A DNA stretch of 64,000 nt from Pycnopodia helianthoides (Eukaryota; Echinodermata; Asteroidea; Forcipulatida; Asteriidae). The stretch spans positions 17,577,509 through 17,641,508 of the forward strand of contig CM063247.1 of assembly GCA_032158295.1 (NCBI GenBank). Direction: 5' to 3'. The notes under the pieces were generated by a model, which was not told where the DNA came from, searched no databases, and saw only the letters and a program-made list of their open reading frames with translations. A program made the translations under genes and the position numbers. Below, in pieces: positions 12,001-23,747 of this stretch (its first letter is position 1; each line of letters begins with the position of its first letter).

Positions 12001-12090
12001 TTAATTTAGCTTTGAGTCAGTGATTGGTTCATTATACAGAAACAGAGAAAGGGTGAAACCTACATGTATCGCCAACTTGTACTCTGTTCA
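9030..12090. other. Intergenic or distal 3' UTR sequence, A+T-rich, no gene seen
   Basis: Only short chance ORFs are present. The one structured stretch is 10960-11300, where a motif like 'gcgagattaaaaaacgt' recurs about six times, in one orientation on the right (11150-11290) and as the reverse complement on the left (10965-11035). It forms a degenerate inverted repeat around 11040-11150. Confidence 0.5.
10960..11300. repeat. Degenerate inverted repeat with internal short repeats
   Basis: The left arm carries 'cgaatctcgcattaggttt' and 'ctcgccttacgtttttcaa'. The right arm carries the reverse-complement versions (aaaaaacgtaaggcgag, ccctaatgcaagatt). The right arm itself is a string of four to five diverged units of roughly 30 bp. 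This could be a hairpin-type MITE. No flanking duplication was recognised. Confidence 0.5.
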
Positions 12091-13680
12091 GAATTCAGAA
12101 TTTAAATAAAGAAGGTATTCAGGAAACTTTGGCGTTGTGAAGCTACAAGTAAGTGTGCCATCGAAATTAAAGACGCAATATTTCAAAGTGCTTGTTTTGC
12201 TCTGAAACTAATTTTGTACCAAGAATCATGGTTTAATGTGAAGAAACGAAATTGGAAATCAACGTTTCCAAACTGCTGGGCATTTCCCAGAATGGTAATG
12301 CGAAAGAAATGGGTGTTGTAAAGCTACTGTTTTAATCTCAAATGTTCGGAATAATCTAAGAATGGTTGTGTGAAAAAATCACGGGTGTTCTGAATCTTCT
12401 GATTAATTCTCACAAAGTTTGAACACAAATATTTTCAAACTGCTGGGAATGGTCTTAGAATGTGAGGGCAATTTGGGTGTTGAAATACCAGCAATATTAG
12501 AGACAAAAACATTGGTGTTTTGAAGCAAAGTGCTTGTAATTGCTCTTTGACTTTTTGTACTACGACACAAGCTAGTTCTGAAGCTACTGGTTAAATCTCA
12601 GCGAGATTGGAGACCAAACTTTTCAAACTACTCGGAACGGTTTCAGAATGGTTTTGTAAAAGAAACACAGTTGTTGTTAAGCTTTACAAGTAGTTAAATC
12701 TCAGCAAGACGTAACATTTCATAGTACTTGGATGCTTGTCAAACTAATTTTGTACTAAGAATGGTTTTAGCTTTTTGTAGCTGTTGGTTCAATTTCAGTG
12801 AAATTGGAGACTCACATTTTTTATACTGCTGGGAATGGTCTTAGAATGGCTCTGTGAAATAAAACATTTTGTGCTCATGAAGCCTTATCCAATCTCAGCG
12901 ATTTTTTAGACCAAAGTTTTTCAAACTGCTCGGATTTATCTCAAAATGATTTTATAAAGCTACAAGTTGTGCCTGCGAGATACAGACGTAAAATTTGTAC
13001 TAAGAAACATGGGTGTTCGGAAGCTATCGAAACACTCGCAGCAAAATTGGAGACCAAAATTTTCAAACTGCTCTACATTACCCCAGAATGGTTATGTCTA
13101 AGTAATATTGGTGTTCTGAAGCTTCAATATGTGTGCCGGCGAGATTAAAGATTTAAAATATTTCAAAGTGCTTGTATCACTCGGAAACTAATTTTGTACT
13201 AACATACATGGATGTTCTGAAGCTATAGGTTCAATCTCAGCGGTTTTTGAGACAAAAGTTTACAACTGCTCTTACAGGTTGATTTTGTCACTTTGTGTTT
13301 TTCAATATTTTGTGCATGCAAAATTAAAGATCAACAATTTCAAAGTGCTCGTATTGCTCGGAATCTAAGTTTGAATTGGGTGTTCTGAAGCAATTGATTC
13401 AATTCAGCGAATTTGGAGACGAACGTTTTGAAACTGCTCTCCATAATCACAGAATGATTGGTGTGCTTCACCTATGTGTGCCTGCGAAATTAAATATTAA
13501 AATTTCAAAGTGCTTGAAATTCCTCAGAAACTCAGTTTGTACTCAGCATTGGTGTTCTGAAACCGAATTTGTAGTTTTGAAACTGCTTGGATTCACTCGG
13601 ATTGGTTTTGTGAAGAAAACTCAGGTGTTAGGAAGCTACAAGTTGAAAGTTCCAAAGTGCTTGCATTGCTGCTAGGTTCC
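12090..13680 (-). repeat. Old, diverged array of the 119-bp satellite family
   Basis: Units contain 'gggtgttctgaagct', 'aatctcagcg.aattggaga', 'tttcaaactgctcgga' and 'ctaattttgtactaaga' in a fixed order. The same blocks in the same order make up the satellite at 58.28-64 kb: gtgttctgaagc, aatctcagc, attggagac, ctcggaga, attttgta. Matching anchors recur about 200-240 bp apart, so the array looks dimeric, two half-units of about 110-120 bp each. Units are strongly diverged. Orientation is opposite to the main part of the large array. No coding content is seen. Confidence 0.7.
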
Positions 13681-13969
13681 CACTATCATGATTCGCGCCA
13701 CGATTGAAATTGTGGTCCTAATCATGGAGTAATCATGGTGATCCTATCAGATGTTATCAGATCTTGAGGTAAGTCTTGGCACTCGTGTCGATCGAAGAAA
13801 ATTTTTGGACGAGTCAAACATTTTCTACGATCAACACAATTAATTTTCAATCGTGATCATCGCATCAGATCAGATTGGATCTTAACAAAGCGCATCAGAT
13901 CGCATCCAATCGTGTTTCCAAATCCTGGCGATCGGGATCAACCTTGGACAAGACAAACACCACCCTCTG
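13681..13969. other. Non-coding stretch with short GCATCAGATC repeats
   Basis: The words gatcagat, gcatcagatc and tcagatctt recur on both strands between 13735 and 13915. No gene is seen. Confidence 0.4.
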
Positions 13970-14440
13970 TTGAGATGTGTGCGATCTCCCATGATCTGTC
14001 ACGATCTGTTACGCTCCGAGCTTAGCAAGACGCAGCCACCACCAAGCCAACACCAGCAGGCCCAACAGTTCCAGCAGCAGTTTCAGCAGTTCCAGCACGC
14101 CCTGTGGCAGCCTAACCCCTCCCAGTGGCCACCTCGCCCTGTGGGGCCTCAAACCAGTGTCTGGGGTAGTCAGGACCAAGCTAATGTACGTCCAGCGACA
14201 GTTCCCTGCGGTCCGGAAGACCAGCCCATTACTACTAACCAATGAGCCACACCTAGGACCCTCAGGGGGCAGGGCCACCACCATCACCACTACCACCACT
14301 ACCACCACTACCACCATTGCCCTGCCCTCCTCCCCAGATTACTCCTTGGTCAGCTCAACACCCCTAATCCACTTGCTGAGGATGATGATGACCAAGACCT
14401 GTCTTAGACACAGGCAGACCCCCCGCGATGACCCTTAGAG
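13970..14440 (+). CDS. Hypothetical Gln/Pro-rich ORF, possibly an exon or degraded fragment
   Basis: One frame (13970-14245) encodes a Gln-rich stretch (QQAQQFQQQFQQFQ) followed by Pro/Trp-rich sequence. A second frame (14157-14438) continues with a Thr run from a CCA/CAC trinucleotide tract. G+C content rises sharply here compared with its surroundings, which suggests past coding selection. No domain is recognised. There is no clear start, splice site or partner exon. Low-complexity repeats alone could also keep these frames open. Confidence 0.25.
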
Positions 14441-16552
14441 ACTCCTTAACTGCCCTATTTAGGGCAACCCACTTCCTCTCAAAAGAACATTATGATTGTG
14501 ATGATTCCCTCCAAAATAGATAAAAGACTAGACATACAGTGTTTGTAAACAACGAACACACAGGTGTTCGTGAGTGATGTCACATTGTGTTTTAATGAAC
14601 TGGTGACGATATTTTACCATATCAACCCAATGTCTAGTTCAGAAGTTAGATTGTTTTCCAATTTAAAACTTCAACATCCGGTTTAAACTGGAAGTCAAGA
14701 TCAAATGGGGTCAAAGTTATGTGTAACTTTTGTTGAACTTTTCACGACCTGTCCGATGATGTGTAGATTGTAAAAAAAAAATCGAACATGTGGTGCATGA
14801 TGAGTTATGACTTTTTCCGTAACTAAGCTTCATCTTCCTGTTTCAACCGGAAGACAAGGTCAAACGGGGTCACACTGTGTGTACTATCCATTAGGTTTTT
14901 GAATACCTTTCTGATGATATGTAGATAACAAAAATCCAATGTCTGGTTCAGGAGTTATGATTTTTTTCAAATATATAACTTTATCTTCCAGTTTGAACCG
15001 GAAGTAAAGGTCAAATTTGGTCACACTCTGTTTAGCGTTAAGTTAATGACTACTTGTACAATGATGTACAGATTGTAATAATCCAATGTTGGGTTTAGGA
15101 GTTACGAATTTTTCAAATAGTATAGATGGATTATTCATAAAGTACAAAATACGCTGCAATGTACACTAAACTATATACGTGTACAATGTACATGTATGTG
15201 TACATGGTTTGGGGGTATTAATCTTGTGGTTTACGACTGTAAGTGTGTTACGGCACTATCGTGCATTATCAATGTGGGTCAACAGTAACGCGCTTTATTG
15301 TCCGGTATTGACCAGATGTAAATATAAAAATGTTGTCATTTCTGTGCAAAAATTTGCGAAGGCTAACAGATCTGTAACCTGATGTAAAATTTTTGATAAA
15401 ATGATTTGTAGTTCTTGAGATATGAATGTCGGCATCATGACGTCATGAAGTTTGTGTCCTTTTGATGTTAAGGTTCAATTGTCTGATGAGTTTCAATGTT
15501 CAATTCACTTTCAATCTTGAATTATGCTATAGATAAGCCCGGGAAATGATTTTTTAACGAAAAAAAAACAAAAGCAAACTTTGACCTTCCGTTACGACCA
15601 GAAGTAAAGGTCAAACGATTTTGGAATTAACTTTTCAAATGTTGTTTTAGTCTTGATCTATCAGATGCCCAATTATGAACCTCATAGCTTTCCAATTGCT
15701 GAAACTACAGTCAAAGGAAATGGTCACTTTTCAACTTTAAAACCCTTGTAATTCGACACCTGATGACGTCAACATGATGTCATTGTTCATGTGCCGTCAT
15801 CTTCAAGTATATGCCAAGTTTCAAATTTGTGCGACTTTCACTTTTTTTTGCAAAATCTACAAGAAAAGGTTCAGGGAGAAGAAGAGGCAGAAAAAATAAC
15901 ACTAGACTTAAGTTTTTGTTCAAACAAAAACAAGGTGTTCGGAAGACACGTGACCAAATTACCAGAGCAGGTGAAATGTAAAAAGAAACTTTGGTAGACA
16001 TGTCTTTAAAGTAAATAATGATAAACGTTTTTTCAAATATATAAATTTTTCTTTCAGTTTGAACTAGAAGCCAAGTTAAAATTGGGTTATACTTTTTGTT
16101 GCGTTAATAAACACTTGTACAATGATGTTTATATTGTAAATATCCAATGTGTGGTGAAGGAGTTATACATTTTGTCAAATATAGATGGATTATCTTTGGT
16201 CAATATTCAAGGGAACACCGATGTTGAATGTATTCATATCTACGCTGCACAAATACGCTGCCTACAAGTACACTAAACTATATACATGTATGTACGTGTA
16301 AATGGTTTGGGAGTTTCCCTTGTGGTTCACGTCTGTACATGTGTTGGGGCACTATCGTGCGATATCATGTAGGTCAACAGTTAGTGCGCTTCAATGTCCG
16401 GTTTGGACCAGATGCAAATGTTAAAATGTTGTCATTTCTGTGCAAAAAATTGCGAAGGCTCACAGATCTATAACCTGATTCAAAAATTTTTGCCAAAGTG
16501 ATTTGTAGTTCTTGAGATATGAATTTCTGAAAATTTCAGTTTCAATTTCAAC
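14441..16552. repeat. Composite repeat block with ~160-bp units and duplicated segments
   Basis: The CTTCC(G)GTTT..ACCGGAAG palindrome followed by AGGTCA-like half-sites recurs at about 14672, 14833 and 14993, so the unit is about 160 bp. The segment 15140-15430 is repeated in diverged form at 16220-16520. The segment 15431-15935 is repeated at 17089-17590 with few differences. No gene is seen. Confidence 0.7.
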
Positions 16553-16936
16553 TTAAATGAACATTACAGAATTGGTAATCGTAAAATATACTTTTGATCA
16601 CAGATTTACATAAAACTTACACGGTCTAACGATGATGATAGTAGAAAACATCCCTTGAAATATTTCTGTCTGAAATGCCATATTTGATGAGAAATGAATA
16701 AACTAATTTTCCGATTGGAGTTTATCGCTCAGTGAGCGTTTTATTCGTTTGTTGAACCTATTTGATTTCATGCAAATGTGTAATCGGTTTTTCACTATTT
16801 TCTCGTGACCCAGATGGCCGATCGATCTCAAACTTCTACAGGTTTGTCAGTTTATGTATATGGTGGATTACATAAAGTGGTTACACTGCCAGCAATTGTT
16901 TTGTTAGCAAAAACCAATTCTGTAATGTTCCTTTAA
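16553..16936. mobile_element. TTAA-flanked MITE, copy 2
   Basis: TTAA at 16553 and 16933 bound a 384-bp element that is the reverse complement of the copy at 1614-1999. The internal words (tagaaaacatcccttgaaat, cgctcagtgagcg) match. Terminal inverted repeats are slightly eroded on the left (a missing GG pair). It lies between the duplicated blocks at 15431 and 17089. Confidence 0.8.
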
Positions 16937-17088
16937 GTCAAATGGGGTCACACTGTGTGTGGCTTTTGTTAACCTTTTACAGACCTTTTCGATGATGTGT
17001 AGATTGTAAATATCCAACATGTGGTTCAGGAGTTATGATTATTGTTATATATAAAACTTTGATTTAATGTAATTCAATACCTGATGAC

Positions 17089-17590
17089 GGCATCATGACG
17101 TCATGAAGTTTGTGTCCTTTTGATGTTAAGGTTCAATTGTCTGATGAGTTTCAATGTTCAATTCACTTTCAATCTTGAATTATGCTATAGATAAGCCCGG
17201 GAAATGATTTTTTAACGAAAAAAAACAAAAGCAAACTTTGACCTTCCGTTACGACCAGAAGTAAAGGTCAAACGATTTTGGAATTAACTTTTCAAATGTT
17301 GTTTTAGTCTTGATCTATCAGATGCCCAATTATGAACCTCATAGCTTTCCAATTGCTGAAACTACAGTCAAAGGAAATGGTCACTTTTCAACTTTAAAAC
17401 CCTTGTAATTGGACACCTGATGACGTCAACATGATGTCATTGTTCATGTGCCGTCTTCATGTTAAGGTTCAAGTATATGCCAAGTTTGAAATTTGTGCAA
17501 CTTTTACTTTTTGCGAAATCTGGTCGAGAAAGTTCAGGGAGAAGAACAGGCAGGAAAAAAAAACATATCAATAACAAAAGGTTTTCGGCG
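17089..17590. repeat. Second copy of the 15431-15935 block
   Basis: From 'ggcatcatgacgtcatgaag' onward the sequence matches 15431 onward over about 500 bp. It differs by a shorter poly(A) run, a few substitutions and a small insertion near 17455. This is a segmental or repeat-unit duplication rather than a gene. Confidence 0.85.
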
Positions 17591-17634
17591 TTGAAGGCCG
17601 AACGCCTAAAAAAAAATAATAACAATAACAATAG

Positions 17635-19119
17635 TGTGACGTCAGCTCCAGTCGCCGTCGTCGGCACTGGATACCGGTGGTAGCGTCGGCACGGAGGTGT
17701 TGATTTCCTGCAGTGGTTAGACTTGGTTCCATGTCTGCGATCGTGGCTTTTAGTCTACCCCGATAGCCAATACATTATTGCCTGAAATAGCGCCCTCTTG
17801 TGGATTAACCTCCATCATTAGCCTACGATCACAGACTTGGGAATCTTGTTCATCGGTTTGTACACACCCTATGGCGAATTAGTCCAAAAGTGGACGGAAC
17901 ACTCTGATTGGTCAGAATCGCAGAAGCCTTCAATAAAAATGCATATTCAAATTCAACCGTTTATACCACGGGATATAGTACAGAAATACAACATCGATGC
18001 ACATTATAACTGAACTGCCTCTGCTCAGTAATTCAAATTGAGTTTAGAATAAAAACACACGAATCGATTCTTGTTATTAAATTCAAAATAAATAAAAACG
18101 TTGGAGAAAAATCACTGGACGATTCCATTCAAACCATAGGTTAACAGTTTTTCGTCTATAGCAATCAGGTATTGTATTATGTTTATTTTTCAACAGTTTA
18201 AGATCTTGTACTATTTTAGCCATAAATTATAAATACAATACGTACCAAGCACTATAAAAAATTACAACCAAGTTGAGACCAATGAGATTTTACAGAAAAT
18301 GCTGATGTGATTGTAACCTACTTGCATTAGACGCGGCCAACATTGTTTTTGTGGCCTCCTGATTGGTCATCTCTCTGGTATCAGTGTTATGTAAATTTCA
18401 GTTGTGAATAAATGAATATCCCGTACACACAAAGAGGGTCAAGTCTGAGATTGCGAGTTAGGGCGTTTGATAGCTAATCTGTGGGGCGTTTTGCGTGGCT
18501 GATTCAGAGAAATAACCGTGATCGTTTCAGCCCCGAGTCTTTATGACCGAAAGCGGGCCTTATCTTTCTAACCCTGGGTACATTAACCCAAACCGAGACG
18601 TTAGTAATACAGACGACGGAGACTGTCTTCAAGCTGCAGTGGTCGGACGATTATTCAACATATCCAATTAATTAGCTCAACCAAATGATTAACAGCAATC
18701 ATTTATTCGTTATCATATCACTTCTAGGACCTTATTTACAGCTCTTTATTCAGTTCTCCCATAATGTTCCAACTGTTTTGGATTTTTATTGGACATATCG
18801 ATTACTCATGATTTCTCTGGTTCTATGGTTTCTATTTTGATATTCTATGATTCTTGTTATGTCTTGTTCCCAGACATCCCCTTTTATAGAAAACCTAGTA
18901 CAACGCAAATATAATGTACCATTGAATAACGTTCCATTCCAAACTGACCAATCATGGCTTAGAATGATCCTTATGCAACATCGTCCGTGACTTCGACTCA
19001 GGCCAAGAACTTCCCAGTCACTGAAACGAGACATTACGTCATGGCCGTCTAGTATCTATCTAAATACAATAAAGATTAGTGACCTCAGGATTGTGAACTC
19101 TGAACTATGTACCGCTACA
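17635..19119 (-). repeat. 3' LTR of gypsy-1
   Basis: It matches the right LTR at both ends (TGTGACGTCAGCTCCAGTCG at 17635, and the stretch ending GTACCGCTACA at 19119) and in the middle (gtttcagccccgagtctt; cagacatccccttttata). Segment 17719-18518 has no counterpart in the right LTR. It holds imperfect inverted words near 17733 and 17825 and is either an insertion here or a deletion there. A TATA box on the minus strand lies at 18878-18887. Confidence 0.8.
18878..18887 (-). promoter_or_regulatory. TATA box in gypsy-1 LTR (3' copy)
   Basis: TATAAAAGGG is read on the minus strand. It is conserved in the other LTR at 26776-26786. In the 5' LTR it would drive genomic RNA synthesis. Confidence 0.5.
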
Positions 19120-19660
19120 TAACCCCATCCTTAGAATGTTCAGTCTCTGAACAATAATTACACAAAAAATATTTACTTCTTTATTAAAATTTGGCCAATG
19201 AATAGCAGAAAAGAATTCTTTCCACCGTACATATTTTTACTATTTACCACTTTGTGCGACTTCTACTCAACAGATCACAAGTAATACAACATTGGGTTCA
19301 ATACAAATTATCATCTCAATTTGAACTGGGCAACCTTAGTTTCAAGCCGTTTTCCTCCAAAATTCCTTTTATGCATTTTGTTCTTTTTTTAAACAGCGGT
19401 TACCCACTGCAGCAAGTTTGAATCATGAACACAAATAATGAAAAACTGAGGTAGTAGGAATGGTTAACAAACTTTCCCTGTAGTAAATGTCACAACAATT
19501 TCTGTCAACATCTTACATTTAAACTAAGCACCATCAGTGATTGCAGACCCGTAATTGGAAGTTTTGATTGCACACAAATTAAGTATTTACATTAATTAAG
19601 GAATTGCAGCAATAATCACAAGATAAATCAATAGTCTGTTATTGTTCGATGATCCATCTA
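19120..19660 (-). other. 3' untranslated region of gypsy-1, with polypurine-like tract
   Basis: No ORF is seen. Immediately before the 3' LTR the minus strand reads AAGGATGGGGTTA, a purine-rich stretch in the right position to prime plus-strand DNA synthesis. Confidence 0.45.
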
Positions 19661-19663
19661 GGC

Positions 19664-20253
19664 TTACTTCGTCATGAATAATTTCCTTGTCAGTTGCTGC
19701 TCGTGTATCTTGTTCCCGTCTTTAAACATGGTGGTGGTTATGTTCATATCGACCCGATCAGCACTCTTGGTGATGAGGTCCGATGGTTCCATGTCTTCGG
19801 AAGTGCCATCACTGCTGTCCTGCTCGTCGTTAGTCTCCGCCAACGAGGCCCTGAGGAGGGGAAGGCTTTTCCCTCCGTATCGTGGATGCGGCGTCCCAGG
19901 CTCCGTTGTGGGCCCGGGCATCAGGACACACTGCACCATAGCTCTATCTCCGGCTCTGGAGGAAGTGGGGGTAGAGATGTTGAGGGCTTGGCTGGCTCGG
20001 CTTGAGTAGTACGCATGGCTTTATGCGTGGCCTCGTGAATTCTCCTAACTTCCCTTTTCTCGTACTCCTAGCCACAAATCTTACAGCAGTACTTCTGCCT
20101 GACCTTTTCCCGGTGAACTGGATGTGGTTTCGTGGGCAACTTGTTCCCTTTTGAGCACTGTTTGTTGCTGATTGGTGTTGGCCGTTTGCTGTGACTCTCA
20201 CTAGGGTCTTTGCGTCCGGAGTCCCGGTGCCTCCGCTTTACTGTCTCCGGCAT
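19664..20253 (-). pseudogene. C2H2 zinc-finger third ORF of gypsy-1, broken
   Basis: The minus-strand frame from an ATG at 20253 is Lys/Arg/Ser-rich and reaches CCKICG, a TAG stop at about 20069, then continues in the same frame to HEATH. Spacing is Cys-x2-Cys-x12-His-x3-His, a canonical C2H2 finger with a nonsense codon inside. A different frame (19939-19664) carries an acidic segment (DEQDSSDGTSEDMEPSD) and a C-terminal block with FKDGNKI. The ORF lies between integrase and the 3' LTR, the same place as the intact zinc-finger ORF at 46299 in gypsy-2. The C-terminal FKDGNKI may correspond to FPDGKVY there. The function is unknown; nucleic-acid binding is likely from the finger. Confidence 0.6.
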
Positions 20254-20526
20254 GACGGCGATTATTTCTTTCTATTGCTATTTCTTAGTTTTCACGTCTG
20301 TTCTCCAGTTCTCAAAGAAGTCGAAAGTGGTTATGACGCAGTTGAAATAGTACGGGCTTTGGCTAGGCTGTAGGGGATGGACATGTGCACATGCGCGCTT
20401 TGAGCACACATTCAACCCGTGGGCCTGCCAACTTGCTTGCATAATCCTCCTTACTCCTCCCAGTAGATTATAGTTTATGACTGAAAACTTTTAAGTGGGT
20501 TGGGGTCACAGGGGGTTTGGCCTATG

Positions 20527-21484
20527 TTAACACTGGTAATCGTCTAACCTAGCTGGCTTCCGCCGTTGCCGTATTGGATTCCTTCGTCCAGTGTCCGGTA
20601 GAGGGCGTGTCTCTGGTGGACTGGGAAGTGGAGGGCTTTCATCAAGTTCTCCCGCTGTACCGGTATCAATGCTCTCCTCCACTCGGGTCTCGGCATCTTC
20701 GGGTTTTTCAACGGATTCTGTCAGGTTTGGTTGGTTGGATTCATCATCCCCATTTATACCAGAAGGGTGGCTCCCCCACGACTTCTTCAGAAGCTTCGAG
20801 CACTGTTATTTCTTCCTCATCGATTGCTCGAATCGGACTGATTCTTCTCCTCCAATCGTTGAGCTCGGGCCCCATATACTATGTCTTCTTTAGTTTATCA
20901 TAGTGGACAACTTTGCATTTTGATTTCGGTTTTTCCTGAATGCGGTAGGTTACATCAGACAATCTGTCAATCACTAGATAAGGTCCTTTCCACTTGAATT
21001 GCAATTTTGGCGAAAGGCCCCTCTTCCTAGCCGAGTTGTGCAGCCAGACGAACGACCCACTTTCAATGTCCTGACCCCCTACATGACGGTCATAGTTACG
21101 TTTCTGGCGGGTCTGACTGACTTTGATGTTTCTCCTCGCCAAGTCATGTGCTGACATCAAGCGCTCTCTTAGGTCTTGAACATAGTCCGTTTGATCTTTT
21201 TCATCTGATGGTAGCTCAGTGAGTACATCCAAAGGCAGTGTCATTTCACGTCCCATCATCATGAAGAAAGGGGATTCAGAGGTGCTGTCCTGAGCTGCAC
21301 TACGATACGCCATCATGGCATACGCTAGTTGCTCGTCCCAGTCTCTCTGGTCGGGCTGCAGCAGTACACTCACTAAGTCCACCAAACTCTTGTTAAAACG
21401 TTCAATGAATCCGTCCGACTTCGGGTTAAACGGACACGTCCGGGTTTGTTCAATTCCCAGCAATTGACAAATTTCCCAAAACAC
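20527..21484 (-). pseudogene. gypsy-1 integrase core end, C-terminal domain and tail
   Basis: The frame 21484-20879 includes NPKSDGFIERFNKSLVD with the third catalytic acidic residue (Glu), then the AYRSAAQ.STSESPF region and a C-terminal SH3-like domain (FVWLHNSAR; PKLQFKWKGPYLV; VTYRIQEKP; KVVHYDKLK). A frame change follows, and a Pro/Glu-rich tail ends PIRQRRKPARLDDYQC with a stop at 20529-20527. Gypsy-2 has a similar basic ending (RRSQRERRRPARYKD). The domain catalyses joining of element DNA ends to host DNA. Confidence 0.8.
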
Positions 21485-21789
21485 TTGAGATTGAAAATTA
21501 GTTCCCGGTCACTTTGGAGTTCTTTTGGGTACCCATATCTACATATGAATTCTTCCACCAGCGTTCGAGCTATGGTCCCTGTCTTCTGGTCTGGGAGAGC
21601 ATAAGCTTCGATCCATTTAGTGAAGGGATCACCAACAGTAAGGATGTACGTATTACCCCGGTCACTTCTCGGAAGAGGCCCCATCACATCAATATTGCTA
21701 TTCTTTCCATTGGTGCTCCAACTACGTACTGTTTGAGGGAAGCCCGTGATTTCTTCCCAGGTGACTTTCTTTGAGCGAAAATGAGGCAC
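21373..21789 (-). pseudogene. gypsy-1 integrase catalytic core, first half
   Basis: It contains NIDVMGPLPRSDRGNTYILT with the first catalytic Asp, KWIEAYALP, and CRYGYPKELQSDRE where the second Asp (SD) sits. The sequence then runs out of frame before the third acidic residue, which is found in the overlapping frame ending at 20879. So there is a single frameshift inside the core, near 21480. Confidence 0.8.
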
Positions 21790-22925
21790 CGTCTAACTTT
21801 CGACCGTACATCTGCGGACATCCCTGGCCAATAGTAATGCCTTCGCACTTCCATTAAAGTCTTGTACACACCCTGGTCTCTGGCAGTCTTACTGTCGTGC
21901 AGTTCATCTAACACATCTTCTCGCAAGGATTGTGGTACAAAAACTTGCCATCTCCTTCTCTTGCCATCTGCTGATTCCCAAAGTCGTGATAGAACACCGT
22001 CTTTCACCTTCAGCTGTTGCCATTGGGCCCAGCATGTTTTCATTGTAGACGACTCTGCTGAAATAAATTCCCAAGTCGGTCGCTTATCATCTTCCACTGC
22101 CCGCAATAATGGTTCGATGTTGGGATCATTTATTTGCCAATTCCGCATTTGTTTCACCGTCCACTTTGGTTGCATCGTAAGGGCCATCGCACCTCTTTCC
22201 TCCCTTTCATTCTTTGCCGCATACTGTGGCATCAATTCAAGCGATGTATCAGAAGTCATGTTAGTTTCTTCCACTCTCTTTTCTTCTCCGTTTTCATTCT
22301 CTCTTCCACACTGATTACACGGTTTGCGGGATAGGGCATCTGCATTTTGATGGATTCTTCCTGCTCTATGTTCAATGGTAAAATTAAATTCACTGAGGAT
22401 TTCCATCCATCTTGCGAGTTGTCCTTCTGGATTTCGGAAATTCGTGAGCCTACGCAGGGCTCCGTGGTCTGATCGGACGGTAAACCTCTGCCCATACAAG
22501 TACTGCTTGAAGTATTTCACAAAGGCCACAACCGCCAGTAATTCACGCCTGGTAACGCAGTAGTTCCGCTCCGGTTTAGTCAATGTGCGGCTCGCGTATG
22601 CCACCACTTTTTCGGATCCATCTTCTTGTCGTTGGGATAAGACAGCTCCGATTCCCAGATTGCTTGCATCGGTGTCCAAGATGAACTCACCACTCATCTT
22701 CGGATACGCCAGGATGGGTGCAGTTGTTAGACACGTTTTGAGGGAAGCAAAGGCTTGTTCGCAGTCTTCTGTCCAGTTGAATGGACGGTTCTTTTCTGTA
22801 ACTTGGTGCAATGGTCGAGCAATACTTACAAATCCTTTGATATACCTCCTATAATAGGAAGCCAGACCGAGGAAACTCCTTACGTTTTTTACCGACTGGG
22901 TAATTCCGCCATTCCGCCACCGCAC
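21684..22925 (-). pseudogene. gypsy-1 RT end, RNase H and integrase zinc-binding domain
   Basis: It starts in the RT thumb (VRSFLGLASYYRRYIKGF). RNase H follows with FILDTDASNLGIGAVLSQ (Asp), VTRRELLAVV (Glu), RSDHGALR (Asp) and NADALSR (Asp). The integrase N-terminal domain has LHDSKTARDQGVYK and ends KVRRC; a normal HHCC finger is imperfect here (a His replaced, CxxC damaged to RRCLIFA). The frame is open for 413 codons, the best-preserved part of this element. Confidence 0.85.
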
Positions 22926-23747
22926 GGACTTTCTCTGGATCAGTGGACACCCCGTTGTTCGAAATGATACGTCCCAGATAAGCCACCTCTTGCCGAAATA
23001 GGAAGCACTTCCTCGGCTTAAGTTTTAACTTTTCCTCCCTGAGTCTTTGGAACACCCCTCTAGTCTTTTTACCTCTTCATCCACCGTCTTCGCATGAACC
23101 ACTATATCGTCAAGGTACAAGAGCAAAACTTCCCACTGCAGTCCAGCCAGAACTCTTTCCATCAACCTTTCAAATGTCGCCGGTGCGTTACACAACCCGA
23201 ACGGCATTACTTTCCACTGGTACAGACCGGATCTTGTTACAAATGCCGACTTTGCCTTGGCATCATCGTCCAGCATGACTTGACAGTAGCCACTTGCCAA
23301 ATCCAAAGTTGAGAACCATTCTGCTCCCGCTAGCCAATCCAAACTATCGTCCACCCTGGGGATGGGGTAAGCATCTTTCTAAGTGCAGTCATTCAGAGCT
23401 CTATAATCAACACAAAATCTAGTCGATCCGTCCTTCTTCTTCACCAGTACCACGGGGGAGGGCCATGGGCTATTCGATGGTTCAATGATACCTTGTGCTA
23501 GCATCTTTTTGACTTAACTGTCCGCCTCGGCTCTTTGCCATATTGGAAGTCTTCTTGGTGGTTGTCGAATAGGCTTTGTCGTTTCAACTTCTATCTTGTG
23601 CTTTACTAACTCCGTTTGCCCCAAATCGTCATCCCCCTTTGAAAACACATCATGGAAGTCTATGAGTAGCTTTTTCACTTTTTCATGGTAAATAGTTGGT
23701 AAGTACTTGATGCTTTCGTCATAGAGATTGGCAATGTGAATCGGCAC
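22849..23747 (-). pseudogene. gypsy-1 reverse transcriptase domain
   Basis: A single frame from 23747 to 23025 encodes DVFSKGDDDLGQTELVKHKI, KPIRQPPRRLP, then an in-frame TAA at 23516-23514, [18 protein letters not shown], a TAG near 23382, STLDLASGY with the first Asp, PFGLCNAPATFERLM and LLYLDDIVV with the catalytic YLDD. The next block (CFLFRQEVAYLGRIISNNG) is in another frame, 23055-22849. Two stops and two frameshifts make it inactive. Confidence 0.85.

Noticed and set aside
14009..14317. Minus-strand frame starting with a Val run
   Set aside because: Antisense of the CCA/CAC trinucleotide tract.
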